Shown here: piece after piece, positions 36,966 to 47,048 of the stretch
Position numbering within the stretch: the stretch's first letter is position 1
Layout of the letters: the number at the start of each line of letters is the position of its first letter
From: an uncultured Verrucomicrobia subdivision 3 bacterium
GTDB taxonomy: Bacteria > Verrucomicrobiota > Verrucomicrobiia > Limisphaerales > UBA11358
DNA length: 64,000 bases
Assembly (NCBI GenBank): GCA_903917705.1
Contig: CAIXBQ010000015.1
Location: 1 to 64,000, forward strand
Direction: 5' to 3'
The notes under the pieces: generated by a model
Databases searched by the model: none
Seen by the model: only the letters and a program-made list of their open reading frames with translations
Told to the model about the DNA's origin: nothing
Made by a program: the position numbers and the translations under genes

Positions 36966-39900
36966 TCAACTATCCTTCTTGCGATTGTTCGCCATGAAAT
37001 ACAGCAGCGGCACCAGCACGGGAGCGGTGAACATGGAGATCAGACTTCCCGCCATCAGCGCAATCGCCAGGCCCTGAAAAATCGGGTCGGTCAGGATCAC
37101 CGCCGCTCCCGCCACCACCGCCAGCGCCGTCAGCATGATGGGACGGAACCGGATCATGCCCGCCTCGACCACCGCCTCGGCGAGCGGATGGCCTTCCGCC
37201 AGCCGCATTTCGATGAAATCCACGAGGATGATGGAATTGCGCACCACGATGCCCGCGCCCGCCATGAAGCCGATCATGGAAGTCGCGGTGAAGAAGGCAT
37301 GCAAAATTCCGTGTGCCGGCAGCACGCCAATAAGCGAAAACGGAATCACCACCATGACAATTATCGGTGTGAGAAACGACTTGAACCAGCCGACCATCAA
37401 AACGTAAATTAGCACCAGCACGGCGGCGAATGCCAGGCCGAGATCACGGAAGACTTCGATGGTGATGTGCCATTCGCCGTCCCATTTCATCGCGGGTTGC
37501 TGGTCCGAAAACGGTAGGACAGCATTAAGGATTTTCAACTTCGTTCCATCCCCGCCGAATTCCCGCGTGTCGAGCTTCGCCAGCGCGTCATTCATTTTCA
37601 GAATCGCATACACCGGACTTTCCACCACGCCCGCCACATCGCCGATGACGTAAGTGACCGGCATGAGATTTTTGTGATAGATGCTTTTGTCTATGATGGT
37701 GCGTTTGACCGTTACTAACTCGCGCAATGGCACGAGCGGCGCGGAACTTCCGACGGTCGTCGGTTCGGGCAAAGCGTTGGCGTCGCCGGAACGCACCCGC
37801 AGCGCCAGTAATTCTTCCGGGTTGCTCCGGCTGGCGAGCGGCAGTTGCAGGACGATATTCACGTCCTCCTTCTCGCTCGGAGCGTGCAGCAAATCCACCG
37901 ACTCGCCGCCCACGGCAATTTTGAGCGTCTGCGAAATTGTCTCCGCGCTGATGCCGTGCAACGCGGCCTTTTCTTTATCAATCACAAATTCCACTTTCGG
38001 CTGGTCGGCCTCAATATACCAATCCGTGTCCACGACGCCGGGCGTGTTGTGGAAAATATCAATCACCTTTTGCGCCACCTTCAACCGGTTTTCCTCGGTC
38101 GGGCCATAAATTTCAGCGACCAAAGTTTGCAATACCGGCGGGCCGGGTGGCACTTCGGCCACGGCCACCCGCGCACCGAATTTCGCGGCGATTTCCGCCA
38201 CGCGCGGACGCACGCGCTTGGCGATGTCATGACTCTGTGCTTTGCGCTCGTTTTTCGGCACGAGGTTGATTTGCAAATCCGCCACGTTCGCGCCGCGCCG
38301 CATGAAGTAGTGGCGCACCAGCCCGTTGAAATTGAACGGCGACGCGACACCGGCGTAAATCTCGTAATCCGTCACTTCCGGTTCGGTGCGAACGGTCGCG
38401 GCGATTTCACGCGCGGCTTGCGCGGTGCGTTCGAGCGAACTGCCTTCGGGCATATTCAGGATGATTTGAAATTCGCTTTTGTTGTCGAACGGCAGCATTT
38501 TCACCTTCACCCAGCCGACACAAACCAGCGCCATGGAGACGAGCAGCAGCACGACCAGCGCGGCGAGAAATTGATAGCGCCGTTTCGCGCTGGCAATCAG
38601 CGGTGTCATCAGCCCGCGATACATCCGGCCAAAGAAATTTTCACTGGCCGACTCATGATCCGGCGCGTGACCGTCAGCCGCTTGGATTTTCTTCCGCCAT
38701 TGCAAAATGCGGATGGCCGCCCAGGGCGTGACGATGAAGGAAATCGCCAGCGAGAAAAACATCGCCGCCGTCGCGCCAATCGGAATCGGCCGCATATATG
38801 GCCCCATCAAACCGCCAACAAAAGCCATCGGCAGCACGGCGGCAATCACCGCAAATGTCGCGAGAATGGTCGGGTTGCCGACTTCGCCCACGGCTTCGAT
38901 GGCGACAACGGCGCGGCTGCGTCCCTTGCTTTCCGGCAGATGAAAATGGCGGACGATATTTTCAACGACGACGATGGCGTCATCCACCAAAATACCGATG
39001 GAAAAAATCAGCGCGAACAGCGTGATACGATTCAATGTAAAACCATAGAGATAAAAAACGAGCAGCGTCAGCGCGAGCGTCGCGGGAATCGCCAGCAGCA
39101 CGATGATGGATTCGCGCCAGCCCAACACGAGCAGAATCAAAAACGACACGCTCACTACCGCGAGGAGCATGTGCCAGAGCAGTTCGTTGGATTTATCCTC
39201 CGCTGTCACGCCGTAGTTCCGCGTGATGCTGACCTGGACATCCGCCGGGATGATGTAGCCCTTGAGCGTGTCCACTTTTTTCAAAACCTGACGGGCAACG
39301 GAAATGGCATTCGCACCGGGACGCTTGGCGATTGAAATTGTCACAGCCGGTTCATCGGCGGAAACTTTATTCGCCGCACCCAAACCGAAGAAAACATATT
39401 GGCTCGGTTCTTCCGCGCCGTCCACGATGTCCGCCACGTCGCGCAGATAAACCGGCTTGCCGGAATACGCGCCCACCACCACGTTACCCACATCGTCGGC
39501 GGTCTGCAAAAACGCGCCGGTTTCCACGATGATTTCATGGTTGTCGCTTGTCAGGTTGCCGGCGGAATACTGCTTGTTCGCCTGTTGCAGCATCGGCACG
39601 AGGCCGGCGGGCGAAAGATTGCGCGATGCCAGTCGCACCGGATCGAGCAGCACGCGCACCTGCCGTTGCGCGCCGCCGATGATGGTTGTCTCAGCCACCA
39701 GCGGCACTTGCTTGATGGCATCATCCACCTGCGCGGCCAGCCGCCGCAGCGTGAGGTGATCGTAATGCGGACTGTGAATAGTCAGTGCAAGGATTGGCAC
39801 GTCGTCAATGGTTCGTGCCTTGATGAGCGGCATGGAAACTCCATGCGGGATGCGGTCGAAATTTTGCTGCAACTTCTGGTTCAACTTCACCAGGCTGCTT

Positions 39901-40250
39901 TCCATGTTTTCACCGACCTTGAACCGCACGATGACCGTCGCCTGGCCTTCGCTGGAGGTGGAGTAGATGTATTCCACGCCGGGAATTTCCCAGAGCAGCT
40001 TTTCCATCGGGCGCGTGGCGCGCTCTTCAACTTCCTTGGCGTGAAATCCTGGCATGGAAACCAGCACGTCCACCATCGGCACTTTGATCTGTGGTTCTTC
40101 CTCGCGCGGCAACATCACCACGGCGAACACGCCGAGCAGCAGCGACGCGATGACAATCAGCAGCGTCAGCTTGGAATCTATGAATGACTGCGCAATGCGA
40201 CCGGCAATGCCCAAATGCGCGCCCGTTGGATTGTCTTGGTTGGCTTTCAC
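36966..40250 (-). CDS. RND efflux pump inner-membrane transporter (AcrB-like)
   Basis: A 1094-residue proton-driven RND transporter. It has a first membrane helix at residues ~25-50, two large periplasmic loops with the duplicated porter fold, and two groups of membrane helices; [17 protein letters not shown] is the helix-4 motif with the paired acidic residues of the proton relay. The HAE-1-like spacing favours small-molecule rather than purely metal transport, but specificity cannot be read directly. The start is GTG 40250, which overlaps the adaptor's TGA by four bases. It is the last gene of the operon DUF2892-TolC-adaptor-RND. It extends to the edge of a regulator pseudogene, so local transcriptional control may have been lost. 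Confidence 0.93.
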   Translation of the reverse strand: MKANQDNPTGAHLGIAGRIAQSFIDSKLTLLIVIASLLLGVFAVVMLPREEEPQIKVPMVDVLVSMPGFHAKEVEERATRPMEKLLWEIPGVEYIYSTSSEGQATVIVRFKVGENMESSLVKLNQKLQQNFDRIPHGVSMPLIKARTIDDVPILALTIHSPHYDHLTLRRLAAQVDDAIKQVPLVAETTIIGGAQRQVRVLLDPVRLASRNLSPAGLVPMLQQANKQYSAGNLTSDNHEIIVETGAFLQTADDVGNVVVGAYSGKPVYLRDVADIVDGAEEPSQYVFFGLGAANKVSADEPAVTISIAKRPGANAISVARQVLKKVDTLKGYIIPADVQVSITRNYGVTAEDKSNELLWHMLLAVVSVSFLILLVLGWRESIIVLLAIPATLALTLLVFYLYGFTLNRITLFALIFSIGILVDDAIVVVENIVRHFHLPESKGRSRAVVAIEAVGEVGNPTILATFAVIAAVLPMAFVGGLMGPYMRPIPIGATAAMFFSLAISFIVTPWAAIRILQWRKKIQAADGHAPDHESASENFFGRMYRGLMTPLIASAKRRYQFLAALVVLLLVSMALVCVGWVKVKMLPFDNKSEFQIILNMPEGSSLERTAQAAREIAATVRTEPEVTDYEIYAGVASPFNFNGLVRHYFMRRGANVADLQINLVPKNERKAQSHDIAKRVRPRVAEIAAKFGARVAVAEVPPGPPVLQTLVAEIYGPTEENRLKVAQKVIDIFHNTPGVVDTDWYIEADQPKVEFVIDKEKAALHGISAETISQTLKIAVGGESVDLLHAPSEKEDVNIVLQLPLASRSNPEELLALRVRSGDANALPEPTTVGSSAPLVPLRELVTVKRTIIDKSIYHKNLMPVTYVIGDVAGVVESPVYAILKMNDALAKLDTREFGGDGTKLKILNAVLPFSDQQPAMKWDGEWHITIEVFRDLGLAFAAVLVLIYVLMVGWFKSFLTPIIVMVVIPFSLIGVLPAHGILHAFFTATSMIGFMAGAGIVVRNSIILVDFIEMRLAEGHPLAEAVVEAGMIRFRPIMLTALAVVAGAAVILTDPIFQGLAIALMAGSLISMFTAPVLVPLLYFMANNRKKDS

Positions 40251-41305
40251 GGTTTGATCGTCACAGGTTGTCCATCAACCAAGTCCGAAGTATTTTCGAT
40301 TACGACTTGCTCGCCAGAATTCAGTCCCGAAACCAATTCAACTTCGTGACCAACGCGGCTTCCGGTTTTGACGAGGCGCATTTGCGCGTGATTGCCAACG
40401 ACAACGAAAACCAATTCCATCTGCCCGCGCAAAATTACGGCGGCAACGGGAACGCGAATCGCACTCGCTTCGCCGACCGGGACCGAGACTCGACCGAACT
40501 GCCCGGAACGCAAACCCGTTGCACCCGGCAAATCCAGTTTCACCAGATAGGTGCGGCTGTTCGGATCAGCCGTCGGCGACATTTCAGCAACCATGCCTTC
40601 AATTTCGGTGGCGACTGCGGCGATACGCACGGCGAGTTTGTCGCCAAGTTTCACATTGACGACCAATGCTTCCGGCACATCCGCTTCGAGTCGAAGTGTG
40701 TCGGGATTTTCCATTTGCAACAGTGGCTTGCCCGGCGCGGCGAGATCGCCCACGTCGGTGATTTTGCGTGTGATGACGCCGTCGAATGGCGCGAGGACTT
40801 CACAGTAACTCATCATCGTTTTCGCTTCCGCCGCCGCCGCTTTGGCCATGCGATAACGGGCATCGGCGGCATCATATTCCGACCGAGTGGAAGCCTGTTG
40901 CCCAAATAACGTGGAGATGCGTTTCCAGTCCTGCTCCGCCTGCGCCAGCGCGGCGTTGGCTTGATCTAGGCGCGACGAAATTTCGGCGGCATCGAGATGG
41001 ACTAGCAGATCACCGACCTTCACCGTCTGGCCGGGAACCACCAGCATTTTATCAATGCGTCCGCTGACTTTGGCCTCGATGGTGGCGCTCAATTTCGGGC
41101 GCACCGTGCCGACTACTTCTTCCGTGGCCGCGCGCGACTTGCGCTCGACGGTCTGCGCACGAACCTGCGCCGTTGGCAGACTGGAGGAATTGTCGCCGGA
41201 ATTTTCCGGCTTCGCGCCGCAGCCGGTAAGGCACATCGCCGAGGCGAGGCAAGTCACCGCTGCGATGACAAAAGATAAGCGGGGAATTTGCATCAATCGT
41301 TTCAT
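40247..41305 (-). CDS. RND periplasmic adaptor (membrane fusion lipoprotein)
   Basis: A 352-residue adaptor linking the RND pump to its outer-membrane channel. It begins with a lipoprotein signal ending LTGC, followed by the lipoyl half [20 protein letters not shown], a helical hairpin ([20 protein letters not shown]), the second lipoyl half ([19 protein letters not shown]) and beta-barrel domains. ATG 41305 was chosen because it opens the lipoprotein signal; a longer frame upstream overlaps tolC. It starts one base after the TolC stop and overlaps the pump gene by four bases, so the three components are made together. Confidence 0.93.
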   Translation of the reverse strand: MKRLMQIPRLSFVIAAVTCLASAMCLTGCGAKPENSGDNSSSLPTAQVRAQTVERKSRAATEEVVGTVRPKLSATIEAKVSGRIDKMLVVPGQTVKVGDLLVHLDAAEISSRLDQANAALAQAEQDWKRISTLFGQQASTRSEYDAADARYRMAKAAAAEAKTMMSYCEVLAPFDGVITRKITDVGDLAAPGKPLLQMENPDTLRLEADVPEALVVNVKLGDKLAVRIAAVATEIEGMVAEMSPTADPNSRTYLVKLDLPGATGLRSGQFGRVSVPVGEASAIRVPVAAVILRGQMELVFVVVGNHAQMRLVKTGSRVGHEVELVSGLNSGEQVVIENTSDLVDGQPVTIKP

Positions 41306-41306
41306 A

Positions 41307-42620
41307 TCATTTAGCGGTCGGTTGGGCGTCAAGTTGGGGCAAAGCGAGAGCTTTTCGCAGTGCGGCCACGGCAATGCGCTGGTCGGACTCGGACTCGGCG
41401 CGACGCACGCGGGCGGCGACCAGCGCGGATTCGGCATCAATCAACTGCGTCGAAATGGCCAGCCCTTGTTCAAACCGGGCGCGCGTTAGCTTCGCGCTTT
41501 CCTCTGCCTGTTCGACGGATTTTTCGGTGACGGCCAGACGTTCGTTGGCCGCTTGCAGGTTAAGTCTGGCCTGTTCCACTTCAAAGTTGAGGGCCAGCCG
41601 CAGTTTGCGTTTCTCCTCGCTGGCAGATTCTAAATTGGCTTTGGCTTCGCGCGTCTTGGCGCGACTGGAAAAACCATCCCACAAATCCCATTGCAACATC
41701 ACACCAGCGGAATAGCTATTCCCATCGCCACCCGTGACCCAGCCGTAATCATGATCCAGACTGCCAAAGGCGCTGACGCGCGGCTGATAACCGCTTTTCG
41801 CGCCTTTGATTTCGGCTCGCGCCGCGCGCTCCCGTTCGCTGGCAGCGGCCAGTTCGGGACGATGCGAAAAATCACCACCGATTGGCACCGGTGCCACCGG
41901 TGCAACTTCAACGACCGAAAAATCCTCCGACTCGATGCCAAGTAAGTTGCGCAGCGTCAATATCGCCAGCGTGTTGGCATTGCGGGCACGCACGAGATCC
42001 TCGCGCGCCTGTGTCAGCCGCACTTCAATGTCAAGTTCATCGGACTTCAGCAGCGTGCCACCATCGAGACGTTTCTTGGCAGCGGCCTGATTGCCCTCAA
42101 AAGCAGTTACTGCCGCTTCGGTGGCATTGATAAATTGTCTGGTCTTCAGAATGGTTTGAAACGCGCGCACCACCTCAAACCCCAGTTCATTGCGGACGGC
42201 AGCGCTGGTTTGTTTCGCGGCTTCCGTGTTGGCTTTGGCCGCTTCGCGTCCGGCCATGATTTTGCCGCCGGCATAAAGCGGCACTGTGACCAAACCGCGC
42301 ACGTTCAGGTCATCCACATCGGGAACGTTATTAAAATTAAGCGACGAGTTATAGGCGCGCTGGTTGAGGATGCTGCCAAACACCATCATCGGATTATCCG
42401 TGCGGGTGTAGCTGGACTGAAATTGGAGGTGCGGCCAGAACGCGGAGTCCGCTTGCTCCAATCCGGCTTGCGCAGCCATGATTCGCTGCTGCGCGATACG
42501 CGCGTCTGGATTATGCGACAGCGCGTAATCCAGGGCACGCTCCAGCGTCCACGGTTCGGCGGCACCGGCGGCCAGCGAACATAGCAGCGACAAAGCCAGA
42601 AATCCCGGTAGCTTTTTCAT
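41307..42620 (-). CDS. TolC-family outer-membrane efflux protein
   Basis: A 437-residue outer-membrane channel. After a signal peptide (residues ~4-22, ending AAGAAEPW) come two repeats of the TolC helical and beta segments, with long coiled-coil stretches such as ANLESASEEKRKLRLALNFE. ATG 42620 was chosen because it overlaps the stop of the upstream small gene as ATGA and directly precedes the signal peptide. It forms the exit duct for the adaptor and RND pump encoded immediately downstream. Confidence 0.92.
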   Translation of the reverse strand: MKKLPGFLALSLLCSLAAGAAEPWTLERALDYALSHNPDARIAQQRIMAAQAGLEQADSAFWPHLQFQSSYTRTDNPMMVFGSILNQRAYNSSLNFNNVPDVDDLNVRGLVTVPLYAGGKIMAGREAAKANTEAAKQTSAAVRNELGFEVVRAFQTILKTRQFINATEAAVTAFEGNQAAAKKRLDGGTLLKSDELDIEVRLTQAREDLVRARNANTLAILTLRNLLGIESEDFSVVEVAPVAPVPIGGDFSHRPELAAASERERAARAEIKGAKSGYQPRVSAFGSLDHDYGWVTGGDGNSYSAGVMLQWDLWDGFSSRAKTREAKANLESASEEKRKLRLALNFEVEQARLNLQAANERLAVTEKSVEQAEESAKLTRARFEQGLAISTQLIDAESALVAARVRRAESESDQRIAVAALRKALALPQLDAQPTAK

Positions 42621-42850
42621 TTGGTGCAGCAAGATTCTCCCGATTTTACGGTTTCACAGCAAGACCCGCCGACGCCCATTTTCTTCAACACGATTTCCAG
42701 TGGGCAGAAATTCGTGAATGACGATTGCAACAGGTTGAAGCCGACGAACGCGGTGAACCAGAGCCAGTTCGGGCTGTGGTAATGCGCGAGCAGCAGGCTG
42801 ATGAGGATAAATGTGCCGGCAAACCGGCGGATGATCATGTGCATTTTCAT
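42617..42850 (-). CDS. DUF2892 (YgaP-type) small membrane protein with Cys-rich tail
   Basis: A 77-residue protein with two membrane segments (about residues 9-23 and 27-46), the hydrophobic pair of the DUF2892 family, including FNLLQSSFTNFCPLEIVLKK. The C-terminal tail GSCCETVKSGESCCTK has two CC pairs plus the Cys of the FCP motif and looks able to bind a soft metal. It is the first gene of the efflux operon and overlaps tolC by four bases. DUF2892 domains occur elsewhere fused to rhodanese and in sulfur or metal settings. A thiol or metal role here is inferred from the tail, not demonstrated. Confidence 0.82.
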   Translation of the reverse strand: MKMHMIIRRFAGTFILISLLLAHYHSPNWLWFTAFVGFNLLQSSFTNFCPLEIVLKKMGVGGSCCETVKSGESCCTK

Positions 42851-42940
42851 ACGCCCATACTGAGCCGCCAGCCGCCAAAAAGTTACAAATCAATCACAAT
42901 TGAGGTTTGCTCCCCAACCGTCAGTCTTTTGATGCCCCGG

Positions 42941-43102
42941 TTATGAAAGCCGCACGATCCCGGCTCGATAATAAGCATTCAATGCCAGTTGAAAAGCCAC
43001 GGCCACCAGTCCGGCCACAAAGCCGTAGGCGCACGTTTTGAGAATCGTGCGCGGTCGTTCTGGAAGTTTGGCCAGCCACTCAACCAAAATTTTCACCCCC
43101 AT
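42941..43102 (-). CDS. 53-residue fragment, possibly N terminus of a ClC-type permease
   Basis: A short frame begins MGVKILVEWLAKLPERPRTI, continues with a hydrophobic segment (AYGFVAGLVAVAFQLALNAY), and ends RAGIVRLS and a stop. The motif resembles the first helix of some ClC chloride channel family proteins, and nothing of the remaining ~400 residues is present. It is therefore probably a truncated remnant, or a small membrane protein of its own. The resemblance is from memory and weak. Confidence 0.35.
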   Translation of the reverse strand: MGVKILVEWLAKLPERPRTILKTCAYGFVAGLVAVAFQLALNAYYRAGIVRLS

Positions 43103-43230
43103 GATGCAAAGAAACACGCCGGGTGAAAAGTTTCAACCACCGGTCTCGTTTTCCACGCTTCCGTCAGCAGGTTTGCAACTTGCCCTATTTGATTTCAAAG
43201 ATAAGCTGGACGCTCGTTTTTCCAACTTTT

Positions 43231-44499
43231 ATGGCCAGATTAAAAAAAAACAATGATACCGAGGCGGTGAATGCTTTCCGATTCAGCCTCACCGGTTTGC
43301 TCCTCTTCAGCCTCGTGCTCATTGCCGGCACGGGGTTGGTTGCCAGCCGTTTTTTTGACGCCAAATCCAAATCTTATTCGTTTGCCAAAAACGATGTCCC
43401 TGACCCGGACGCACAGGACAATAATATGTTCACCCGCAAAGGGCCGTGGGGAGAATTGCTCACGCAAAACATCAAGCTGGAGCGGCCGGCGGAATATATT
43501 GCACTGGATGAAAAAACTCCCGAGCCGGAGACTTGGACATTCAACGGGATGACCTTGGACCAGGTCAGAATCTTGCTCACGGCCAATGGCTTGTCCAAGG
43601 ATGATGTTGCGGCACAGTTGACGCCCAATCGCCTCAATGCGATCGGCAGCAACCTGGTATTCACTCCCGACGAAGGTTTTCTGCTCTCGTTGAAAACCGA
43701 AACCCGGCAGAAACTTTACGGCACATTCTATGGTCTGGGCGTCGGCTTGTATTTCGATTATCCGTTTATTTTCCCCAAGGACAGCGCGGAAACGGTTTAC
43801 ACCGACAGCCGCTTGAATACAGACGATGTGACCTTGCTTAAGCAACTGATTTATCCCGCCGCCAATTCCGTCCGGTTATCGGATTACAATTTGCTTCTGC
43901 GCCGAATCCCCACGCCGGAGCGGCGCACCATGATGGCCAAGGTCCTTTCCTTGCAGCCCGCCGTGCTGGCCCGCCTTTGCGTCCGGCCCGACAGCGACAT
44001 TGACAAGATTGCCGCCTATTGGGGTGCCATGGATAACGTCCGCTTCACCGACATGCGCCCGATGCTGGAAGCCTTGAAAGGCTTGCCCCACGGCGGCACG
44101 GTCAGCTTGATGTATTTTCTTCCACCCTTTGCGCGCACCCGGCTTTACACCTATCCGCTGCCGTCGCAGCCGGGCGACCCCAAGATGGATTGCCACTGGA
44201 GCACATTTAATTTTTCCAGCGTGCAGCCCGACAATCGCTTCAACGATCCGACGTTTGCGGTGGATTACATTCAGAAGAATTTTTACCGGATTGATGCCCC
44301 GTCCATCTACGGCGACATCCTGCTGTATGTGAATGACAAAAATGAGATCAAGCATTCCTCGGTTTTCCTCGCCGACGATCTGGCCTTCACCAAATACGGC
44401 GATAACTACCGCCAGCCTTGGATGATTGTCCGGATGGCGGATATGCAGACCATGTATCCCGCCTTACGGCCGGTGTTTTATCGCCGGAAGACGGAATGA
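43231..44499 (+). CDS. hypothetical membrane-anchored protein
   Basis: A 422-residue protein with one N-terminal membrane anchor (about residues 19-37) and an extracytoplasmic body. Near the C terminus DCHWSTFNF, then YGDILLYVNDKNEIKHSSVF and LADDLAFTKYG, show a Cys followed ~65 residues later by a His in a GD...H...VFLADD setting. This faintly recalls the Cys-His arrangement of NlpC/CHAP amidases, but the order and spacing are not convincing. ATG 43231 was chosen because the upstream extension lacks coding character. It is followed 60 bases later by a sulfotransferase gene. Function unknown. Confidence 0.7.
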   Translation: MARLKKNNDTEAVNAFRFSLTGLLLFSLVLIAGTGLVASRFFDAKSKSYSFAKNDVPDPDAQDNNMFTRKGPWGELLTQNIKLERPAEYIALDEKTPEPETWTFNGMTLDQVRILLTANGLSKDDVAAQLTPNRLNAIGSNLVFTPDEGFLLSLKTETRQKLYGTFYGLGVGLYFDYPFIFPKDSAETVYTDSRLNTDDVTLLKQLIYPAANSVRLSDYNLLLRRIPTPERRTMMAKVLSLQPAVLARLCVRPDSDIDKIAAYWGAMDNVRFTDMRPMLEALKGLPHGGTVSLMYFLPPFARTRLYTYPLPSQPGDPKMDCHWSTFNFSSVQPDNRFNDPTFAVDYIQKNFYRIDAPSIYGDILLYVNDKNEIKHSSVFLADDLAFTKYGDNYRQPWMIVRMADMQTMYPALRPVFYRRKTE

Positions 44500-44559
44500 G
44501 GGGGATGTTAAAACTTGCGACCCAAAAGACCCGCATGGTATTTCATTTTGATACAGAAA

Positions 44560-45918
44560 ATGCCCTCAAACGAAAATCCCGTCTTTGTCATCGGTGTTTT
44601 CCGTTCCGGCACTTCACTGCTTTGCTCCATCCTGAACCAGAATCCGCAGTTGGCACTGATGTATGAATGCGATGTCTGGAATTTCCCGCGCCCACTCCTG
44701 AATAGCCGCTTCAAAAGAAATTGGGCCGAGCGAATCGAGTTTTTCAATCAGGCGCTTTCCCGGCACCGGCTGATTAAACCAAAAGAGACTCGGAAGCTTG
44801 ATCCAATCCGCACTCCACTCGACTTGTATCGGGCGTTCGGCGCACAGAAGGGTGCTTCCCTCAGTGGCGAGAAATCCCCTTTTTACTGCGACCGTTTGGA
44901 ACAGCTCCACCGGCAATATCCGTCGGCGTTTTTCATTTTTGTCTGGCGCAACCCGGTGGAGATTTACCGCAGCGTGTTGAAAGCCGGGCAGACCTCCCGT
45001 TTTTTTGGCAAGCCCGGCATGTTGAGCCGCATGATTTACCAGCAGGAACAGGCCATTGTTCAGGCAGAACGCATTGAAGCGAAGGGCGCACGGATTTTCC
45101 GGTTGGATTATGCCAGCCTGATGGATCAAACCGAAAAAGTATGCCGCGAAATCAGCGCGTTTTTAGGCGTCCCGTATGACGCCCGGATGCTCCAGTTGAA
45201 TCAGGCGGATTTGTCCGCCATATACAAGGCTCCGCACCACGCCTATCTGCGGCGGGGGGTGATCGAACGGCAGAAATACGCCGAGGAACTGGTGTCGCCT
45301 GGCATTGCCCAAAAACTGGAGCGATACCGCCATCGTTGGGAATCGCAACAGGCTAAGTGGCTGAATCCGGCGGCACGCCCAAATCAACCGGTGCCGGGAT
45401 CCGTGGAGTTTTTCTATCATCATTGCATGGGTCGGGCATTGAGCATTTACGATTCATTGGTGCGGGCCGGGTTTGAATTCTTGCCGCTGGCATGGCTGCG
45501 CGTTTACCGGTTGCTTAAAAGCTGGGTGGTCAATCCGCCCTCCGGGGCAGCCGACGAGAGAACTTCCTTGGCCGGGGATTGTCAGCGTCATTGGCTAACG
45601 ATTCTGGTGGCGGCCATTTTACTTGTTTTGGTCAGCTATATCCATCTCCATGCCAACCCGCATTTGCAGTTCAACCTGCTTTATGCCGTCCCCTGCGTCC
45701 TGCTTGCGCTGGTGGTGAATATGCGCTGGGCCAGCCTGTTTGTGCTCGTCAGTTCAATCATCTCACCGATGATTCAATACATTGGCGACAGTGATTATCG
45801 TTCCGCATGGGTTTTTGTTTGGAATTTCTTCACCCGGTTCATCCTGCTGGAGATTGTTATTCTCACCATCGGCCGCATCCGGAAGGAATTCTCCGAGGAC
45901 GGCGACAAGGCCACCTAA
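44560..45918 (+). CDS. sulfotransferase with C-terminal membrane domain
   Basis: A 452-residue PAPS-dependent sulfotransferase. The 5'-phosphosulfate loop is FRSGTSLL at about residues 14-21, the substrate region has GEKSPFYCDRL, and the 3'-phosphate loop includes WRNPVEIYRS. After the catalytic domain (to about 290) a further ~160 residues hold three to four membrane segments (LTILVAAILLVLVSYIHLHA and following), an unusual fusion that would tether the enzyme to the membrane. ATG 44560 replaces an upstream TTG frame because the P-loop fold begins right there. The convergent neighbour is APS kinase, the enzyme that makes PAPS. The acceptor, perhaps a lipid or envelope glycan, is unknown. Confidence 0.85.
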   Translation: MPSNENPVFVIGVFRSGTSLLCSILNQNPQLALMYECDVWNFPRPLLNSRFKRNWAERIEFFNQALSRHRLIKPKETRKLDPIRTPLDLYRAFGAQKGASLSGEKSPFYCDRLEQLHRQYPSAFFIFVWRNPVEIYRSVLKAGQTSRFFGKPGMLSRMIYQQEQAIVQAERIEAKGARIFRLDYASLMDQTEKVCREISAFLGVPYDARMLQLNQADLSAIYKAPHHAYLRRGVIERQKYAEELVSPGIAQKLERYRHRWESQQAKWLNPAARPNQPVPGSVEFFYHHCMGRALSIYDSLVRAGFEFLPLAWLRVYRLLKSWVVNPPSGAADERTSLAGDCQRHWLTILVAAILLVLVSYIHLHANPHLQFNLLYAVPCVLLALVVNMRWASLFVLVSSIISPMIQYIGDSDYRSAWVFVWNFFTRFILLEIVILTIGRIRKEFSEDGDKAT

Positions 45919-45943
45919 ACCGCCGCCGCCGAAATACGCTGGT

Positions 45944-46483
45944 TCAAATTGCAAAATCATTCAGATGGCTCTTTGCCACGCTCAGAATGGAATGATAACA
46001 TTCATCCACATTGTGTGTAATCGTATTGACATGGTTGCCGCGCTCATGCGAGCGGGGAGCCTCAAAGGGATAATCAATCAATTGCTGGAGTTGGCCGGCC
46101 TGGGCGCGTTTGTAAATCCCTTTTGGGTCTCGCGCCATGCAGACATCCAGCGGCGCATCAATGTAAAACCACACCAGCTTGTCGCCCAAAATCTGCGTCA
46201 CGAGATCGCGCTGGGGATATTCCGGGGCCATCGTGGAAACCACCACATTCAAATCCTGACCAGCCAGCAGTCGGGCGATTTCTGCAATACGGCGATGATT
46301 TTCCAGCCGCGCCTCTGGCCGGAAGCCCAAATCGGAACAGAGCGTCGAGCGCATTTCGTCCCCGTCGCGATAGACCACGGGAATTTTCCGATTTAACAGA
46401 CCATCGCGGAGTCGCAGCGCCAGCGTGGTTTTGCCGGCACCGGAACGACCGAACAACCAGAATACTTTGGTAAGGGTTTCCAT
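45944..46483 (-). CDS. cysC: adenylylsulfate (APS) kinase
   Basis: A 179-residue kinase that phosphorylates APS to PAPS. The Walker A motif GRSGAGKTT is at residues 12-20, RDGDEMRSTLCSDLGF binds APS, NHRRIAEIA and DPKGIYKRA are the other family blocks. Length is standard for a stand-alone CysC. No ATP sulfurylase is in the window, so APS must come from elsewhere in the genome. It lies tail-to-tail with a sulfotransferase gene (25 bases apart) and directly after a small conserved gene on its own strand. PAPS supply for sulfation is the likely purpose rather than assimilation. Confidence 0.92.
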   Translation of the reverse strand: METLTKVFWLFGRSGAGKTTLALRLRDGLLNRKIPVVYRDGDEMRSTLCSDLGFRPEARLENHRRIAEIARLLAGQDLNVVVSTMAPEYPQRDLVTQILGDKLVWFYIDAPLDVCMARDPKGIYKRAQAGQLQQLIDYPFEAPRSHERGNHVNTITHNVDECYHSILSVAKSHLNDFAI

Positions 46484-46753
46484 CTACAATTGGGGAGATT
46501 GGCGTTTTGTTTCTGATGATTGCGGTTTCTTGGTTGTTTTGTCTTGGAATTTTCCATCCGTTTGGAGTTTCTTAAATTGCTTTGGCCAAAAATATGGCGG
46601 GGCGTAACAAATCTTGTCGGCGCGCACTAGGGCGCAGACTTTTGGCAGCCGGTTCTTCGCGCAGAAGTCGGGATTCGAGTAGCGGCAGCCGTGAGTTTGC
46701 GTTTCGCTGTCCAGCGGATGCAGCGGCGCGTGAAAGGCGTCGGCGTTTTTCAT
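46484..46753 (-). CDS. small conserved hypothetical protein
   Basis: An 89-residue protein whose centre, NPDFCAKNRLPKVCALVRAD, followed by KICYAPPYFWPKQFKKL, looks like a small family of Cys-containing proteins seen in various bacteria (recognition from memory). There are four to five Cys and a basic C-terminal tail. Its stop codon directly abuts the ATG of cysC, so the two are probably cotranscribed. It is too short and plain for a functional call. Confidence 0.5.
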   Translation of the reverse strand: MKNADAFHAPLHPLDSETQTHGCRYSNPDFCAKNRLPKVCALVRADKICYAPPYFWPKQFKKLQTDGKFQDKTTKKPQSSETKRQSPQL

Positions 46754-46876
46754 TCAGCTACGTTGGAATGACATCGCCGCACCGGAATTCCGGGAAGACG
46801 ATTCAAGAGTGATGTCGCTCGGCATGACGCGGAGTTTGCAACAAGTGAGCGTGCGCAACAAGCGCGAGCATTTACT

Positions 46877-47044
46877 TTAATGGGAACTGGTCGCAATCAG
46901 CACGCCGAGAACCGCGCCGTAAATCATGGTGATGACGGGATGGCTGGTGAGCGGACAGGCACCGGTGGAACAACCCACGAGTTTATACCAGCCGAACCCG
47001 ATCCCGCCGCCGACAACGACGCCAATGATGATGCGTAATATCAT
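46877..47044 (-). CDS. DUF6132-type small membrane protein
   Basis: A 55-residue protein, MILRIIIGVVVGGGIGFGWY, then KLVGCSTGACPLTSHP and a second hydrophobic segment ending ATSSH. Two short membrane segments flank the motif GCSTGACPLT, which is the hallmark I associate with DUF6132 proteins. The start at 47044 is four bases after the thioredoxin stop, so it is the second gene of that operon. The paired Cys between membrane segments suggest thiol or metal chemistry. Confidence 0.75.
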   Translation of the reverse strand: MILRIIIGVVVGGGIGFGWYKLVGCSTGACPLTSHPVITMIYGAVLGVLIATSSH

Positions 47045-47048
47045 GGCT

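Noticed and set aside
37845-39335. 496-codon plus-strand frame opposite the RND pump
   Set aside because: Arg/His/Gln-rich shadow; the pump is complete on the minus strand.
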